A stretch of DNA of 34,126 bases from Meiothermus sp. Pnk-1. Lineage in GTDB: Bacteria; Deinococcota; Deinococci; Deinococcales; Thermaceae. The position numbers and the translations under genes are program-made. The notes beneath the pieces are model-generated. The model had not been told where the DNA came from, made no database searches, and saw nothing but the letters and a program-made list of their open reading frames with translations. Position 1 is the first letter of the stretch. The number at the start of each line of letters is the position of its first letter. This document shows positions 7,420-16,042 of the stretch, piece by piece. The stretch covers positions 1-34,126 of the forward strand of contig NZ_QKOB01000020.1 in NCBI RefSeq assembly GCF_003226535.1, given 5' to 3'.

Positions 7420-8470
7420 CCGCCCTTCCCCGCTTCGCTCCGCAGGACTCGCGGACGATCAGGGGGGTGGGCAGGCGGATATGGGGGTGCTCTGGGGGGT
7501 TGCCCTGCATCAGGCTCGAGAGCATCTCCACCGCCAGGCGGCCCTGCTCCACCGCCGGAACCCGAACCGTGGTGAGCGGGGGGGTCATGTAGGGCGCGGT
7601 GGGGATGTCGTCGTAGCCCACCACGGCGATATCTTGCGGAATGCGCAGGCCCTTCTCGTGGATGGCCGCCATCGCCCCCAACGCGATGGTATCGTTCCCG
7701 GCGAAGAGGGCGGTGGGGTAGGGTTTGCGGCGCAGCAGCCGCCGCATGGCCTCGTAGCCGCTGGCGGCGGAGTAGTTGCCGAACTGGACCAGCGCCGGGT
7801 CGTACTCCAGCCCCGCCGCCTCGAGCGCACGGCGATACCCTCGGTGGCGGTTCTGGGTGGCGTAGTAGTTCTCGGGCGAGAAGGTGATGTGGGCGATACG
7901 GGTGTGGCCTAAGGCGATGAGGTGGCGCGTCGCCTGCTCGCTCGAGGCCTGGTCGTCGGTCTCCACCGAGTAGACCTTCGATTCCAGCCCTGGCCACTGG
8001 CGAAAACCGATCAGCACCACCGGGAAGTTGCGCTGGATGAGCTCGGGTAGCTGGCTGTCGTCGGAGCGGAGGTTGACCACGATCAGGCCGTCGATGCGCT
8101 GGCCCCGCACCAGCTCCAAATAGGCATCGGGCCTGGAGACGTCCTCCACCGTCTCCAACAGTACCCGGTAGCCGTGCTGGTGGCTGGTGTGGCTGAGGCT
8201 ATAGAGCAGTTGGGGAATGTACGCATCGACCTGAAGGTGCTCGGCGTGGGAGACCACCAAGCCGATGGTGAGGGTCTGGCCGCTGACCAGGCTGCGGGCA
8301 GCGGCGTTGGGCACGTAACCGAGTTCCTGGGCTGCTTTGAGCACCCGCTGCCGGGTTTCCTCCCGGATGTTGACGCCAGGAACCCCGTTGAGCACCAAGG
8401 ACACCGTGGTCCTGGAGACCCCAGCGCGCCGAGCGACTTGGTAGCTGGTGACTCGAGGCTTCCCGGTCAT
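7403..8470 (-). CDS. LacI-family sugar-responsive repressor
   Basis: The 355-residue protein has a LacI helix-turn-helix at its N-terminus (TSYQVARRAGVSRTTVSLVLNG, with the hinge LGYVPNAAARSL near residues 50-61). A periplasmic-binding-protein-like effector domain follows to the end, including the typical RHRGYRRALEAAGL and VVGYDDIP segments. It is the last gene of the galactoside transport/GH4 cluster and most likely controls it. Two LacI-type operators lie in front of the first permease gene at 13391-13415. The ATG at 8470 was chosen because GAAGGG precedes it by four bases; a TTG at 8482 is possible. A TATAAT box (8494-8499) suggests it also has its own promoter. Confidence 0.88.
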   Translation of the reverse strand: MTGKPRVTSYQVARRAGVSRTTVSLVLNGVPGVNIREETRQRVLKAAQELGYVPNAAARSLVSGQTLTIGLVVSHAEHLQVDAYIPQLLYSLSHTSHQHGYRVLLETVEDVSRPDAYLELVRGQRIDGLIVVNLRSDDSQLPELIQRNFPVVLIGFRQWPGLESKVYSVETDDQASSEQATRHLIALGHTRIAHITFSPENYYATQNRHRGYRRALEAAGLEYDPALVQFGNYSAASGYEAMRRLLRRKPYPTALFAGNDTIALGAMAAIHEKGLRIPQDIAVVGYDDIPTAPYMTPPLTTVRVPAVEQGRLAVEMLSSLMQGNPPEHPHIRLPTPLIVRESCGAKRGRAVSAGG

Positions 8471-8493
8471 GTGGCCCTTCAAGCTCCTCGACC

Positions 8494-8499
8494 ATTATA
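8494..8499 (-). promoter_or_regulatory. -10 box of the lacI-type gene
   Basis: A perfect TATAAT on the minus strand lies about 23 bases before the ATG at 8470, inside the 111-base gap after melA. No good -35 was found at the right distance. Confidence 0.5.
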
Positions 8500-8581
8500 G
8501 CCGGACTGAGCAAGGCCGGGACGAACCTACCCTCGCCTTGAGGACAGCCTGGATGCGGTTTCCCCGGGAAGCCCCGCATTC

Positions 8582-9931
8582 TCAGCTTCTCACAACGGCC
8601 TCTCCGGGGCGCAGCGGCTCGGGAATCCAGTCACCGTGGGCGGCCAGCAGCTCGTCCACCAAGTTCCAGATTTGCTCCAAGTCGAGCTCGGCGGCGGTGT
8701 GGGGGTCGAGCATCGCCGCGTGGTAGACGTGTTCGCGCCTGCCGGTGAGCACCGCCTCGACCACCAGCGACTGTACGTTGATGTTGGTCTGCATGAGGGC
8801 GGCCAGGTGGAGCGGAAGGGGACCGACGCGGGTGGGCTGGATGCCGTTTTTGTCCACCAGGCAAGGCACCTCCACGCAGCAGCCCTGCGGCAGGTTGTCG
8901 ATGAGGCCGTGGTTGAGCACGTTGCCGTAGACGACGCGCGGGGTGCCGGTCTCCTGGCTGTGGATGATGAGAGAGCCGTACTCGTGGCTGCGGTGGACGG
9001 GGAGGGGCTCGGCGCTGCGCTCGAGTTCGTCCCGCAGCTCCTCCCACCCCGCGATCTGTTCCTCGCAGCGGCGGATATATTCGTCGAGGGGGATGCCGAA
9101 CTTCTCGATGAGGTCGGGGCGGTCCCGCTTGATAAACCACGGCACGTACTCGCTGAAGTGCTCGCTGCTCTCGGTGACGAAGTAGCCCAAGCGGCGGAAT
9201 ACTTCGTAGCGCACGCTATCGGGTAGCTTCACCGCGCCGTGGCCGCGGTAGGCGGTTTTTCCGGATTCGAGGAAGGCCCGAATCCGAGGGTAGAGGTCCT
9301 CCCCGTTCCGCTCGAACTTGAGGTAAAAGGCCATGTGGTTGATCCCGGCGCAGAGGTAGTTGATTTCCTCCACCGGCACCCCGATGTCCTGGGCGAGCTG
9401 CTCGGCGGTGCCCTGCACGCTGTGGCACAGCCCCACCGTCTTGATGCGGGTGGCCTTGAGCAAGGCCCAGGTGTTCATAGCCATGGGGTTGACGTAGTTG
9501 AGGTGCAGCACCTCAGGGCATAGCCGCTCCATGTCGCGGGCCATCTCTAACAGCACGGGGATGGTGCGCAGCCCCCGCATGATCCCGCCGATGCCCAAGG
9601 TGTCGGCGATGGTCTGGCGCAGGCCGTACTTTTTGGGGATCTCAAAGTCGATGACGGTGGCGGGTTTGTACCCGCCGACCTGGATCATGTTGATGGCGTA
9701 ATGGGCCCCCTCGAGCGCCCTTTCGCGATCGGTGGTGGCGAGGATCTGCGGCCTGACTCCGAGGCTCTGCGCCAGCCGGTGAGCCACGATCTCCGAGGTT
9801 TTTAGCCGCTCCGCGTTGATGTCGTAGAGCACCAGGGTGGATTCGGAGAGCTCGGGGAAGCTCAGGATGTCGCCCATCAGGTTTTTGGCAAAGACCGTGC
9901 TCCCCGCGCCGATAAAAGTGATCTTGGGCAT
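8582..9931 (-). CDS. melA: Alpha-galactosidase, glycoside hydrolase family 4 (MelA-like)
   Basis: The 449-residue GH4 enzyme hydrolyses alpha-glycosides by an unusual NAD+- and Mn2+-dependent redox/elimination route in the cytoplasm. The N-terminus is a Rossmann fold ([17 protein letters not shown], residues 5-21). [11 protein letters not shown] (about 145-155), the metal-binding pair C169/H170 in LCHSVQGT and H199 in [10 protein letters not shown] are the family residues. [10 protein letters not shown] and [11 protein letters not shown] match E. coli MelA as I remember it, and the length (451 there) agrees, so melibiose or raffinose-type sugars are the likely substrates. The start at 9931 follows AAGGAG; an upstream in-frame ATG at 9958 would place that site inside the gene. 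It lies 133 bases downstream of the binding-protein gene. Confidence 0.88.
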   Translation of the reverse strand: MPKITFIGAGSTVFAKNLMGDILSFPELSESTLVLYDINAERLKTSEIVAHRLAQSLGVRPQILATTDRERALEGAHYAINMIQVGGYKPATVIDFEIPKKYGLRQTIADTLGIGGIMRGLRTIPVLLEMARDMERLCPEVLHLNYVNPMAMNTWALLKATRIKTVGLCHSVQGTAEQLAQDIGVPVEEINYLCAGINHMAFYLKFERNGEDLYPRIRAFLESGKTAYRGHGAVKLPDSVRYEVFRRLGYFVTESSEHFSEYVPWFIKRDRPDLIEKFGIPLDEYIRRCEEQIAGWEELRDELERSAEPLPVHRSHEYGSLIIHSQETGTPRVVYGNVLNHGLIDNLPQGCCVEVPCLVDKNGIQPTRVGPLPLHLAALMQTNINVQSLVVEAVLTGRREHVYHAAMLDPHTAAELDLEQIWNLVDELLAAHGDWIPEPLRPGEAVVRS

Positions 9932-9982
9932 AAAAGCATCAACTCCTTGGTCGAACAACTAAACCGCAAAGCGAACGGTGGC

Positions 9983-10056
9983 CCCTCGAGGCGTCCTGAT
10001 CCCTACGCTAGCACAAGCAACCGGTGGCTATTGCCGGCATACGAGCGCCTCGAGGG
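9983..10056. repeat. Inverted repeat between binding-protein and melA genes
   Basis: CCCTCGAGGCG (9983-9993) and its exact reverse complement CGCCTCGAGGG (10046-10056) bracket 52 bases. In the minus-strand mRNA they would form an 11-bp stem just after the binding-protein stop. Such a stem could stabilise the upstream message or reduce read-through into melA. It has no T tract. Confidence 0.5.
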
Positions 10057-10064
10057 TTCCATAT

Positions 10065-11381
10065 CTATCGTTTAAAGAGCGCGTTGACTTTGGCGTTGGC
10101 TTCCTTGAGCGCGTCGGCAGCCTTGGCCTTGCCCAGGAAGATTGAGTCCATCGCGGCGCTCATAATGCTGCTGATCTCGGATGCATAGTCGGTGATGGGG
10201 AATAGAAAGGTCGCCCCCTTGGTGTTGGCGATGGTGGTGAAGGCACTTACGTCCAGGCCATTCTTCTTATGCGCCTGCAAAGCCGCGTCCACCCCCGACT
10301 TGATCGCCGGGAAGACCACGCCATACGATCCCACGATGTTCTGGCAGGCAGGCGAGCCCAGGAACTTGACCCACTTCCAGGCTTGCTCCTGTTTCTTGCT
10401 GCCTGTCCAGATAGAATCGGCCAGGCCGTTGAACATGCTCTTGCGCCCGTTGGGTCCAATGGGCAGCAAGGCGAAGCCCACGTCGAACTTGGCGTTGTCC
10501 TTGAACCACTTGATCATCCACGAACCGTGGGGCAGCATGGCCACCTTACCCGAGGTGAACAGCGCCTCAGATCCCAGGCGGCTCACGTCGGAGATGGGAA
10601 CCATGTAGCCCTTCTTGAGGCTGAGGTCGGCCAGCCATTGGATGGTCTCGGCCAGCTTGGGGCTGTCGTAGTAGTACTTGGTGTCCCAGGGTCCGTCGTT
10701 GAACTTGAAGCCGTTGGACACCGCCAACCAGCTCCATTCGGTCTGGCCGTAGCCGCCGCCGGAGCCGTTGATGACAAAGCCGTACTGCACGACGTTCTTA
10801 GGGTCGAAATTCTTCGAAAGTCCGTTATTGCCGTTCTTGTCCTTGGTGAGTTGGGCGATCACCCGCTCGAAACTGCCCCCGTCCTTGGGGTTCCAGGTCC
10901 AGGTGCGGAGGGTGGCCTCGCTGATTCCGGCGTCCTTGAGCAGTTTCTTGTTGTAGACGATGGCGATGGTGTCCCAGTCCTTGGGCAGGCCGTACTGCTT
11001 GCCGCCGCGCCCCCACAACTCGTACAGCCCGGGGTAGTAGATGTCGGTCTTGACCCCGTCGCGCTTGATCAGAGGAGCGATGTCCACGATCTGGCCGTTA
11101 CTAGCGAACTCGGGGTACTTGGCCAGGTGGTTGGTGAAGACGTCGGGAGCGGTACCGGAGACAAAACCGGTGGTGAGGCCCGTCCAGTAGTCATCCCAAC
11201 CCTTCTGCACAATGTTTACCTTGATGTCGGGGTTCTCCTTCTGGAAGGCGTTGGCGCAGGTCTGATAGGCTGGCTGCTGGTTGGAGTCCCACAGCCAGTA
11301 GGTGATCTCGGTCTGGGCGAAAGCCTGGGCGGCTAAGGCCGCGACTGCTGCGATGACTGTCCTGCGAAAAACTTGGTGCAC
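10065..11381 (-). CDS. ABC sugar transporter, extracellular solute-binding protein
   Basis: The 438-residue protein belongs to the family 1 (maltose-binding-like) solute-binding proteins. An N-terminal Sec signal (basic VFRR, hydrophobic run, cleavage near AQAFA|QTE) is followed by ITYWLWDSNQQPAYQTCANAFQ and the conserved GTAPDVF block. There is no lipobox cysteine, so it is probably released to the periplasm rather than lipid-anchored. Its ligand is presumably an alpha-galactoside, given the adjacent melA. The GTG start at 11381 was chosen because GAGGAGGG lies four bases upstream; an ATG at 11402 would put this site inside the gene. A 121-base gap separates it from the upstream permease gene. 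Confidence 0.88.
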   Translation of the reverse strand: MHQVFRRTVIAAVAALAAQAFAQTEITYWLWDSNQQPAYQTCANAFQKENPDIKVNIVQKGWDDYWTGLTTGFVSGTAPDVFTNHLAKYPEFASNGQIVDIAPLIKRDGVKTDIYYPGLYELWGRGGKQYGLPKDWDTIAIVYNKKLLKDAGISEATLRTWTWNPKDGGSFERVIAQLTKDKNGNNGLSKNFDPKNVVQYGFVINGSGGGYGQTEWSWLAVSNGFKFNDGPWDTKYYYDSPKLAETIQWLADLSLKKGYMVPISDVSRLGSEALFTSGKVAMLPHGSWMIKWFKDNAKFDVGFALLPIGPNGRKSMFNGLADSIWTGSKKQEQAWKWVKFLGSPACQNIVGSYGVVFPAIKSGVDAALQAHKKNGLDVSAFTTIANTKGATFLFPITDYASEISSIMSAAMDSIFLGKAKAADALKEANAKVNALFKR

Positions 11382-11502
11382 GGGTCCCTCCTCAATTGGC
11401 AAGGATTCTTAATTGCCGGTAGCCCAAAAACCCTTCGTTTTCCTGTTGGCTGCTTACCTCACCCCTTTCACTTCGCTCGAGCTTTCCCATGGGAGAAGAG
11501 GG

Positions 11503-12393
11503 CTATTTCAGACCGCTGAACTGCAGTGACTCCACCACCTGCCGCCCCAATACCACCAGCAGGATGAACACCGGGATGATGGCCAGGAAGGTAGCGGCCA
11601 TCAGGCCCGTCCAGTCCGGCGAGCCCTGCGGGGTCTGGGACTGGAACACCTTCAGCGCCACGGTGAGGACTTGCATGTTGTTATCCTTGCTGACGATCCA
11701 GGGCCAGAAGAACTCGTTCCAGGTGTTGATGGTGGTGAGAATCGCCAGGGTGACCAAAGGGGTCTTGCTGATGGGCAGGACGATGCGCCAGAAGATGTAA
11801 AAAGGTGTGGCCCCGTCGAGGTGGGCAGCCTCCTCGAGTTCCTTGGGCACGGCCAGGAAGAACTGCCGCAGGAAGAACACCGCGAAGGGAGTCATCAGCA
11901 CGAAGGGCGCCACCATCCCCTGGAAGGTGTTGAGCCAGCCCAGGTTCTTGATCAGGATGAAGTTGGGGATGAACAGCACCGCGCCGGGGATCATGGTCGC
12001 GGCCAGGAAGAGGAAAAAGATCCCGTCGCGCCCGGGGAAGCGCAGCCGGGCGAAGGCATAGGCGGCCATGGCGCTGAAGAAGGTCTGGGAGACGACGATG
12101 GTGAGGGTGAAGAGCACCGAGTTGCGCATGGCGGTGAGGAAGTTGATGTTGGCCACGCCGCCCACCGCCAGGTTCTCCTCGAGGCTCACCAGCCCTAGCA
12201 CCCGCCGGAAGTTGAGGAGGGTGGGGTCGGAGGGAAAGAGGAGGGAGGCTTGCTGGAAGAGCTCCTTAGGGTGGGTGACCGCGGTCTTGATCACGATCCA
12301 TAGCGGAAAGAGGGTGATGAAAATCAGCACCGCCAGCAGCGTCCAGGCCACGATTCGCCCCAAAGTCAGTGGGTATGCCGCGCGATTGCGCAT
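11503..12393 (-). CDS. ABC sugar transporter permease, MalG-like
   Basis: The 296-residue inner-membrane permease has six predicted membrane segments. The first is TLLAVLIFITLFPLWIVI (about 18-35). The EAA loop that docks on the ATPase is EEAAHLDGATPFYIFWRIVLP (about 189-209), with the usual EAAxxDGA...LP pattern. The protein pairs with the MalF-like permease encoded just upstream (10-base gap) to form the sugar channel. GGAGG precedes its ATG by six bases. No ATP-binding gene is in the cluster. A shared ATPase encoded elsewhere is the usual solution for this transporter family. Confidence 0.92.
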   Translation of the reverse strand: MRNRAAYPLTLGRIVAWTLLAVLIFITLFPLWIVIKTAVTHPKELFQQASLLFPSDPTLLNFRRVLGLVSLEENLAVGGVANINFLTAMRNSVLFTLTIVVSQTFFSAMAAYAFARLRFPGRDGIFFLFLAATMIPGAVLFIPNFILIKNLGWLNTFQGMVAPFVLMTPFAVFFLRQFFLAVPKELEEAAHLDGATPFYIFWRIVLPISKTPLVTLAILTTINTWNEFFWPWIVSKDNNMQVLTVALKVFQSQTPQGSPDWTGLMAATFLAIIPVFILLVVLGRQVVESLQFSGLK

Positions 12394-12403
12394 GCAAAAC
12401 CTC

Positions 12404-13339
12404 CTATGCCAGATCGGAGTGGCCCGCCCGGAAGAGGCGCATCTGGAGCAGGGTGAAGACCACCAGGATCAGGAAAAGCACCATCGACATGGCCGAGGCG
12501 TAGCCCATCTTGAAAAACTGGAACGCGTTCTCGTAGATGTACCAGACGATTACCCGCGTGGCGTAGGTGGGGCCGCCGCCGGTTGCCACCGCCACGGTGT
12601 CGAAGATCTGGAAGGAGCCGATGACGCTGGTGACGAGCACGAAGACCGTCACCGGGCGCAAAAGCGGGAGGGTAATGCGCCAGAACATGCGCCACTCCCC
12701 AGCCCCGTCGATGGCGGCAGCCTCGTAGAGCGAGCGCGGGATGGACTGCAGACCGGCGTAGAACAGCAGGGCCGTAAAGCCCATGTGCCGCCAGATGTTG
12801 ACCCCGGCCACCGTCGCCAGGGCCTGGTCGGGCGAGCCGAAGAAGGGCTGGCGCTCGAGGCCCAAGCTGCTCAGGAAAACGTTGACGTATCCCAGGATGG
12901 GGTGGAGCAGCCACAGGAAGATCATCGCCACCACCACGTTCGAAAGCAGGTAGGGCAGGATGATAACCGCCCGCACGAAGATCGAGCGCACCAAGCGATC
13001 CATCAAAACTGCCAGCAGCAGCGCAAGCACGGTTTGCAGGGGGATGTTGAAGAGCACGTAGAGCCCGGTGACCTTCAGCGCGTGCCAGAAGTTGGGGTCG
13101 GCCACCAGGGCTTGGTAGTTTTCCAGCCCCACCGGCCTGGGGGGACGCAGCAGGTTCCAATCGGTGAAGCTGATGGAGAAGGCGCGGATCGAAGGCAGCA
13201 GATAAAACAGCACGAAACCCACAAAAGCAGGGAGGATGAAGAGCCAGCCGGTTAGGGCCTCACGACTGAAAAACTGTCGCAAAGCCGGAGGCAGCCTTCT
13301 GGGCCTTTGCATCGCTCCTGGTTCTGGCACCTGCTCCAT
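12404..13339 (-). CDS. ABC sugar transporter permease, MalF-like
   Basis: The 311-residue permease is the first gene of the sugar operon. The first membrane helix, LFILPAFVGFVLFYLLP, begins near residue 33, as usual for MalF/UgpA-type CUT1 proteins. The EAA loop is YEAAAIDGAGEWRMFWRITLP (about residues 205-225). It forms a heterodimer with the next gene product to import an oligosaccharide. The start is supported by GGGAGGT five bases before the ATG. Two LacI-type operators (13391-13415) lie 52-76 bases upstream, where they can block transcription of the whole operon. Confidence 0.92.
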   Translation of the reverse strand: MEQVPEPGAMQRPRRLPPALRQFFSREALTGWLFILPAFVGFVLFYLLPSIRAFSISFTDWNLLRPPRPVGLENYQALVADPNFWHALKVTGLYVLFNIPLQTVLALLLAVLMDRLVRSIFVRAVIILPYLLSNVVVAMIFLWLLHPILGYVNVFLSSLGLERQPFFGSPDQALATVAGVNIWRHMGFTALLFYAGLQSIPRSLYEAAAIDGAGEWRMFWRITLPLLRPVTVFVLVTSVIGSFQIFDTVAVATGGGPTYATRVIVWYIYENAFQFFKMGYASAMSMVLFLILVVFTLLQMRLFRAGHSDLA

Positions 13340-13390
13340 GGTTACCTCCCTAGCGGAGAATAGGGCAATAATTACCGTCCTAGGCTTTAC

Positions 13391-13415
13391 TAACTCGTGT
13401 TAATAACGCGTGTTA
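13391..13415. promoter_or_regulatory. Tandem LacI-type operators of the galactoside operon
   Basis: TAACTCGTGTTA (13391-13402) and TAACGCGTGTTA (13404-13415) are two near-palindromes of the form TAAC-CG-GTTA with the central CG typical of LacI/GalR operators. They differ at one position and their centres are 13 bp apart. They lie between the operon's first gene and the divergent aminotransferase, and the operon encodes a LacI-family protein. A possible minus-strand -10 TATTCT is at 13362-13357; no convincing -35 was found. Confidence 0.75.
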
Positions 13416-13470
13416 GCTAGATTAGCCCAAAGCTTTCCGCTTGTCAAGTGAAGGGCTAGAAGCGCGTCCT

Positions 13471-13487
13471 GGCCGGTGGCACCGGCC
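13471..13487. repeat. GC-rich hairpin upstream of the aminotransferase
   Basis: GGCCGGT and ACCGGCC form a perfect 7-bp stem with a GGC loop. A second small inverted repeat (CCTCCT/AGGAGG, near 13513-13527) follows. Neither has a T tract. Both lie in the 214-base gap between divergent genes. No function can be assigned. Confidence 0.35.
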
Positions 13488-13541
13488 GGGCCTGCCTCGA
13501 GCCCTCGGGCCGCCTCCTCCCAGGAGGATCGCCCCTGCTTC

Positions 13542-13547
13542 TACAAT
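13542..13547 (+). promoter_or_regulatory. -10 box of the aminotransferase gene
   Basis: TACAAT ends six bases before the ATG at 13554, another leaderless arrangement. No clear -35 is seen. Confidence 0.55.
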
Positions 13548-13553
13548 GGGAGC

Positions 13554-14708
13554 ATGTTTCGTTCTAAGCGCACACCGGAACCAACCATCTTCCTCGAGAT
13601 GGATCAGGCCAAGTCCGAGGCCCGACGCCGCGGGCTCCGGGTGATCGATCTCTCGATCGGAACCTCCGACCTGCCCCCACCCCACGAAGCCCTGGAAGCG
13701 CTCAAAACCGCGGTGGACGATCCCAGCACCTACGGCTACTGCCTCAAATCGGGAACGCGGCCTTTTCTGGAGGCCGCTACGGCTTGGTATGCTCGCCGCT
13801 ACGGCCTCGAGCTAGATCCTGGCCGCGAGGCTCTGGCGCTGATCGGCTCGCAGGAGGGGCTGGCTCACCTGCTCTTGGCGGTGGCGGACCCCGGCGATGG
13901 CCTCCTGCTGCCCGAGGTAGCCTATCCGAGCTACTTCGGCGCGGCGAAAGTGGCGGGGCTCGAGCCCCACCTGATCCCTCTTGGCCCCGACTTCCTGCCG
14001 GTGCTCGAGGCCATCCCCGAGGAAGTGGCCCGTAAGTCCAAGGTACTCCTGCTCAACTACCCCAATAACCCAACCTCTGCCTTAGCCGATGAAGCCTGGT
14101 GGAGGGATACCTTGAGCTTCGCCGAGAGATACGGCCTGCTCTTGGTCCACGACAACCCCTACGTGGACCAGGTGTACGCGGGCCAAGCCCCCTCTCCCCT
14201 GGCCCTGCCCGGGGGCAAAGAGCGCGTGGTAGAGCTGTTCAGCTTCTCCAAGAGCTACCACCTGACGGGTTTCCGGCTGGGCTTCGCCTTGGGCAACGCC
14301 GAGGCCCTGGGTGCGCTGGAGGCGGTCAAAGGCCCGGTGGACTTCAACCAGTACGCCGGGATCCAGCGCATGGGCATCGCCTGCTTAGGGCTACCCGAAG
14401 AGCGGGTGCGGCGAGACGCCGGAGTGTGGCAGCGCCGGGCCAGGGCGCTGGTCGAGGCGTTAGGGGAGGTCGGCTGGAAGGTACCAGAGCCCAAAGCCTG
14501 TATGTACCTCTGGACCCAACTGCCCCAGGGGCTGGACGACCTCGAGTTTTGCAAGGACCTGGTGGCCAAGACCGGGGTGGCCCTCGCGCCGGGGCGGGGG
14601 TTTGGCCCCGGTGGGTACGGCTACGTGCGCTTCGCCCTGGTCCAGCCCGAACCGGTGTTGCGCGAAGCCATCCGCCTCATCAATGAATTTTTGCGCGCAG
14701 GGGCCTGA
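13554..14708 (+). CDS. Class I/II PLP aminotransferase, LL-diaminopimelate aminotransferase-like
   Basis: The 384-residue fold-type I aminotransferase has IDLSIGTSDLPPP near the N-terminus (31-43), NYPNNPT at 168-174, D200 (VHDNPY) and the PLP lysine in FSFSKSYHLTGFRLGF (K233). The overall pattern fits the DapL/alanine-glutamate aminotransferase branch. An exact amino-acid substrate cannot be set from sequence, and no lysine biosynthesis genes are nearby. The ATG at 13554 follows a -10 box by six bases, consistent with a leaderless mRNA. It is divergent from the galactoside operon. The operators between them are nearer the operon (about 140 bases from this start). Confidence 0.83.
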   Translation: MFRSKRTPEPTIFLEMDQAKSEARRRGLRVIDLSIGTSDLPPPHEALEALKTAVDDPSTYGYCLKSGTRPFLEAATAWYARRYGLELDPGREALALIGSQEGLAHLLLAVADPGDGLLLPEVAYPSYFGAAKVAGLEPHLIPLGPDFLPVLEAIPEEVARKSKVLLLNYPNNPTSALADEAWWRDTLSFAERYGLLLVHDNPYVDQVYAGQAPSPLALPGGKERVVELFSFSKSYHLTGFRLGFALGNAEALGALEAVKGPVDFNQYAGIQRMGIACLGLPEERVRRDAGVWQRRARALVEALGEVGWKVPEPKACMYLWTQLPQGLDDLEFCKDLVAKTGVALAPGRGFGPGGYGYVRFALVQPEPVLREAIRLINEFLRAGA

Positions 14709-14827
14709 GGGTATCGCTCTTAATTGCTTTGCGCGCCGGGGCGGTGGGCACCCGAGGCCCTGGCAACAAGATTTACGCGCGCGTCTTGCGTACGGCGTAA
14801 AACAATCGTTGCCCGTGTACTTAGCCG

Positions 14828-14833
14828 TATACT
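14828..14833 (+). promoter_or_regulatory. -10 box of the MFS gene
   Basis: TATACT ends eight bases before the GTG at 14842, with no ribosome site between. A leaderless transcript is likely. The rest of the 133-base gap shows only short palindromes. Confidence 0.55.
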
Positions 14834-14841
14834 AAAGCCTC

Positions 14842-16023
14842 GTGAAATCGCCCTGGGCCGTTCTCGCCGCGGCCATAACCGCCGGGACCGCCATCTCAGC
14901 CATCGGCTTCGCTTATCCCACCCTTTCGCCCTACCTCCGCACCGACTTAGGACTTTCGCTCACTGCGGTGGGCCTCCTCAACACCTTCATCTACCTGGGC
15001 ACCATGCTGGGTGCTCTGCCGGCAGGTTGGCTGACCGATCGTTTCGGCAGCCGCCGGGTGCTGATCCTGGCTGCACTCACCGCCGCTGGGCTGACCCTGT
15101 TGATCCCGCTGGTGGCTCGAGCCGAGTTCCTTTTCCTGGGGTTGTTGGTAGGGGTCGGCCTGGTGGTCGCTACCTCCACCCCGGCAGGCTCGCAAGCAGT
15201 GGCTCAGGCTTTTCCACCTACGCAACGTGGGACGGTGATCGGGCTGCGGCAGATGGCAGTTCCCCTGGGCGGGGCGGTGGCCTCGGCCCTTCTTCCGCTC
15301 ATCGCAGAGCATTTCGGCTGGCGCTGGGCCTCGCTAGGGATTGGGCTGATCGCCCTACTCGCGGCCTGGGTAACGGGCTGGCTCTACCAGGAGCAGGGCT
15401 CGAGCGGGCCGCAACCCATCCTTCGAAGCCCGCCACTGAGCCGAATCCTCAGCCAGCGCGACATCTTGCTGGCCGCCATCGCCGGTATGACCCTGCCTAC
15501 CGGGCAGTTCATCATGATCACCTACTTGATCCTCTTCCTGAAAGAGCGCTTTGGCCTCTCCGAATTGATCGGCGCGGCCTTGCTCACCGCAGCCAATCTG
15601 GCTGGGGCCTTCAGCCGCGTCTTCTGGTCGTGGATGTCCGACCGGCTGGGCGGGCGGCGCAAGCCGCTGCTGGTGAGCATCGTGGCCTTGGCGGCTCTTT
15701 GCGCCCTCTCGCTGGCTTGGCTGCCGGTAGGCACGCCCTTGTGGTTCAAGGCGGCGATCGTCATCCTGTTCGGTGCAACCGCGCTGGGCTGGCAAGGCCT
15801 GCACTTCTCGCTTCTCACCGAGCTTTCGCCGAGGGGCCTCGAGGGCCGGGTGGTAGGGTTTGGGCTGATCTTCACCTCGATTGGGATCGCCCTGGCTCCC
15901 CCGGTATTCGGCTTCGTGGTGGAGCAAAGCGCCAGCTACACGGTGGGCTGGCTGCTGTTGGCTGGGATTTATGGGGTGGGAGTAGGGCTGCTCTCGAGGG
16001 TGCGGGAGCCCCTACAGACATGA
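14842..16023 (+). CDS. Major facilitator superfamily transporter
   Basis: The 393-residue protein has about twelve membrane helices. The MFS loop motif GWLTDRFGSRRVL (about 62-74) follows helix 2, and the related WMSDRLGGRRKP (about 264-275) lies in the second half. It is a proton-coupled secondary carrier or drug exporter of unknown substrate. The start is a GTG eight bases after a TATACT box. It has no clear functional partner; its stop is 19 bases before the damaged antitoxin gene. Confidence 0.85.
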   Translation: MKSPWAVLAAAITAGTAISAIGFAYPTLSPYLRTDLGLSLTAVGLLNTFIYLGTMLGALPAGWLTDRFGSRRVLILAALTAAGLTLLIPLVARAEFLFLGLLVGVGLVVATSTPAGSQAVAQAFPPTQRGTVIGLRQMAVPLGGAVASALLPLIAEHFGWRWASLGIGLIALLAAWVTGWLYQEQGSSGPQPILRSPPLSRILSQRDILLAAIAGMTLPTGQFIMITYLILFLKERFGLSELIGAALLTAANLAGAFSRVFWSWMSDRLGGRRKPLLVSIVALAALCALSLAWLPVGTPLWFKAAIVILFGATALGWQGLHFSLLTELSPRGLEGRVVGFGLIFTSIGIALAPPVFGFVVEQSASYTVGWLLLAGIYGVGVGLLSRVREPLQT

Positions 16024-16042
16024 AAGATTTGATATATTTGAC

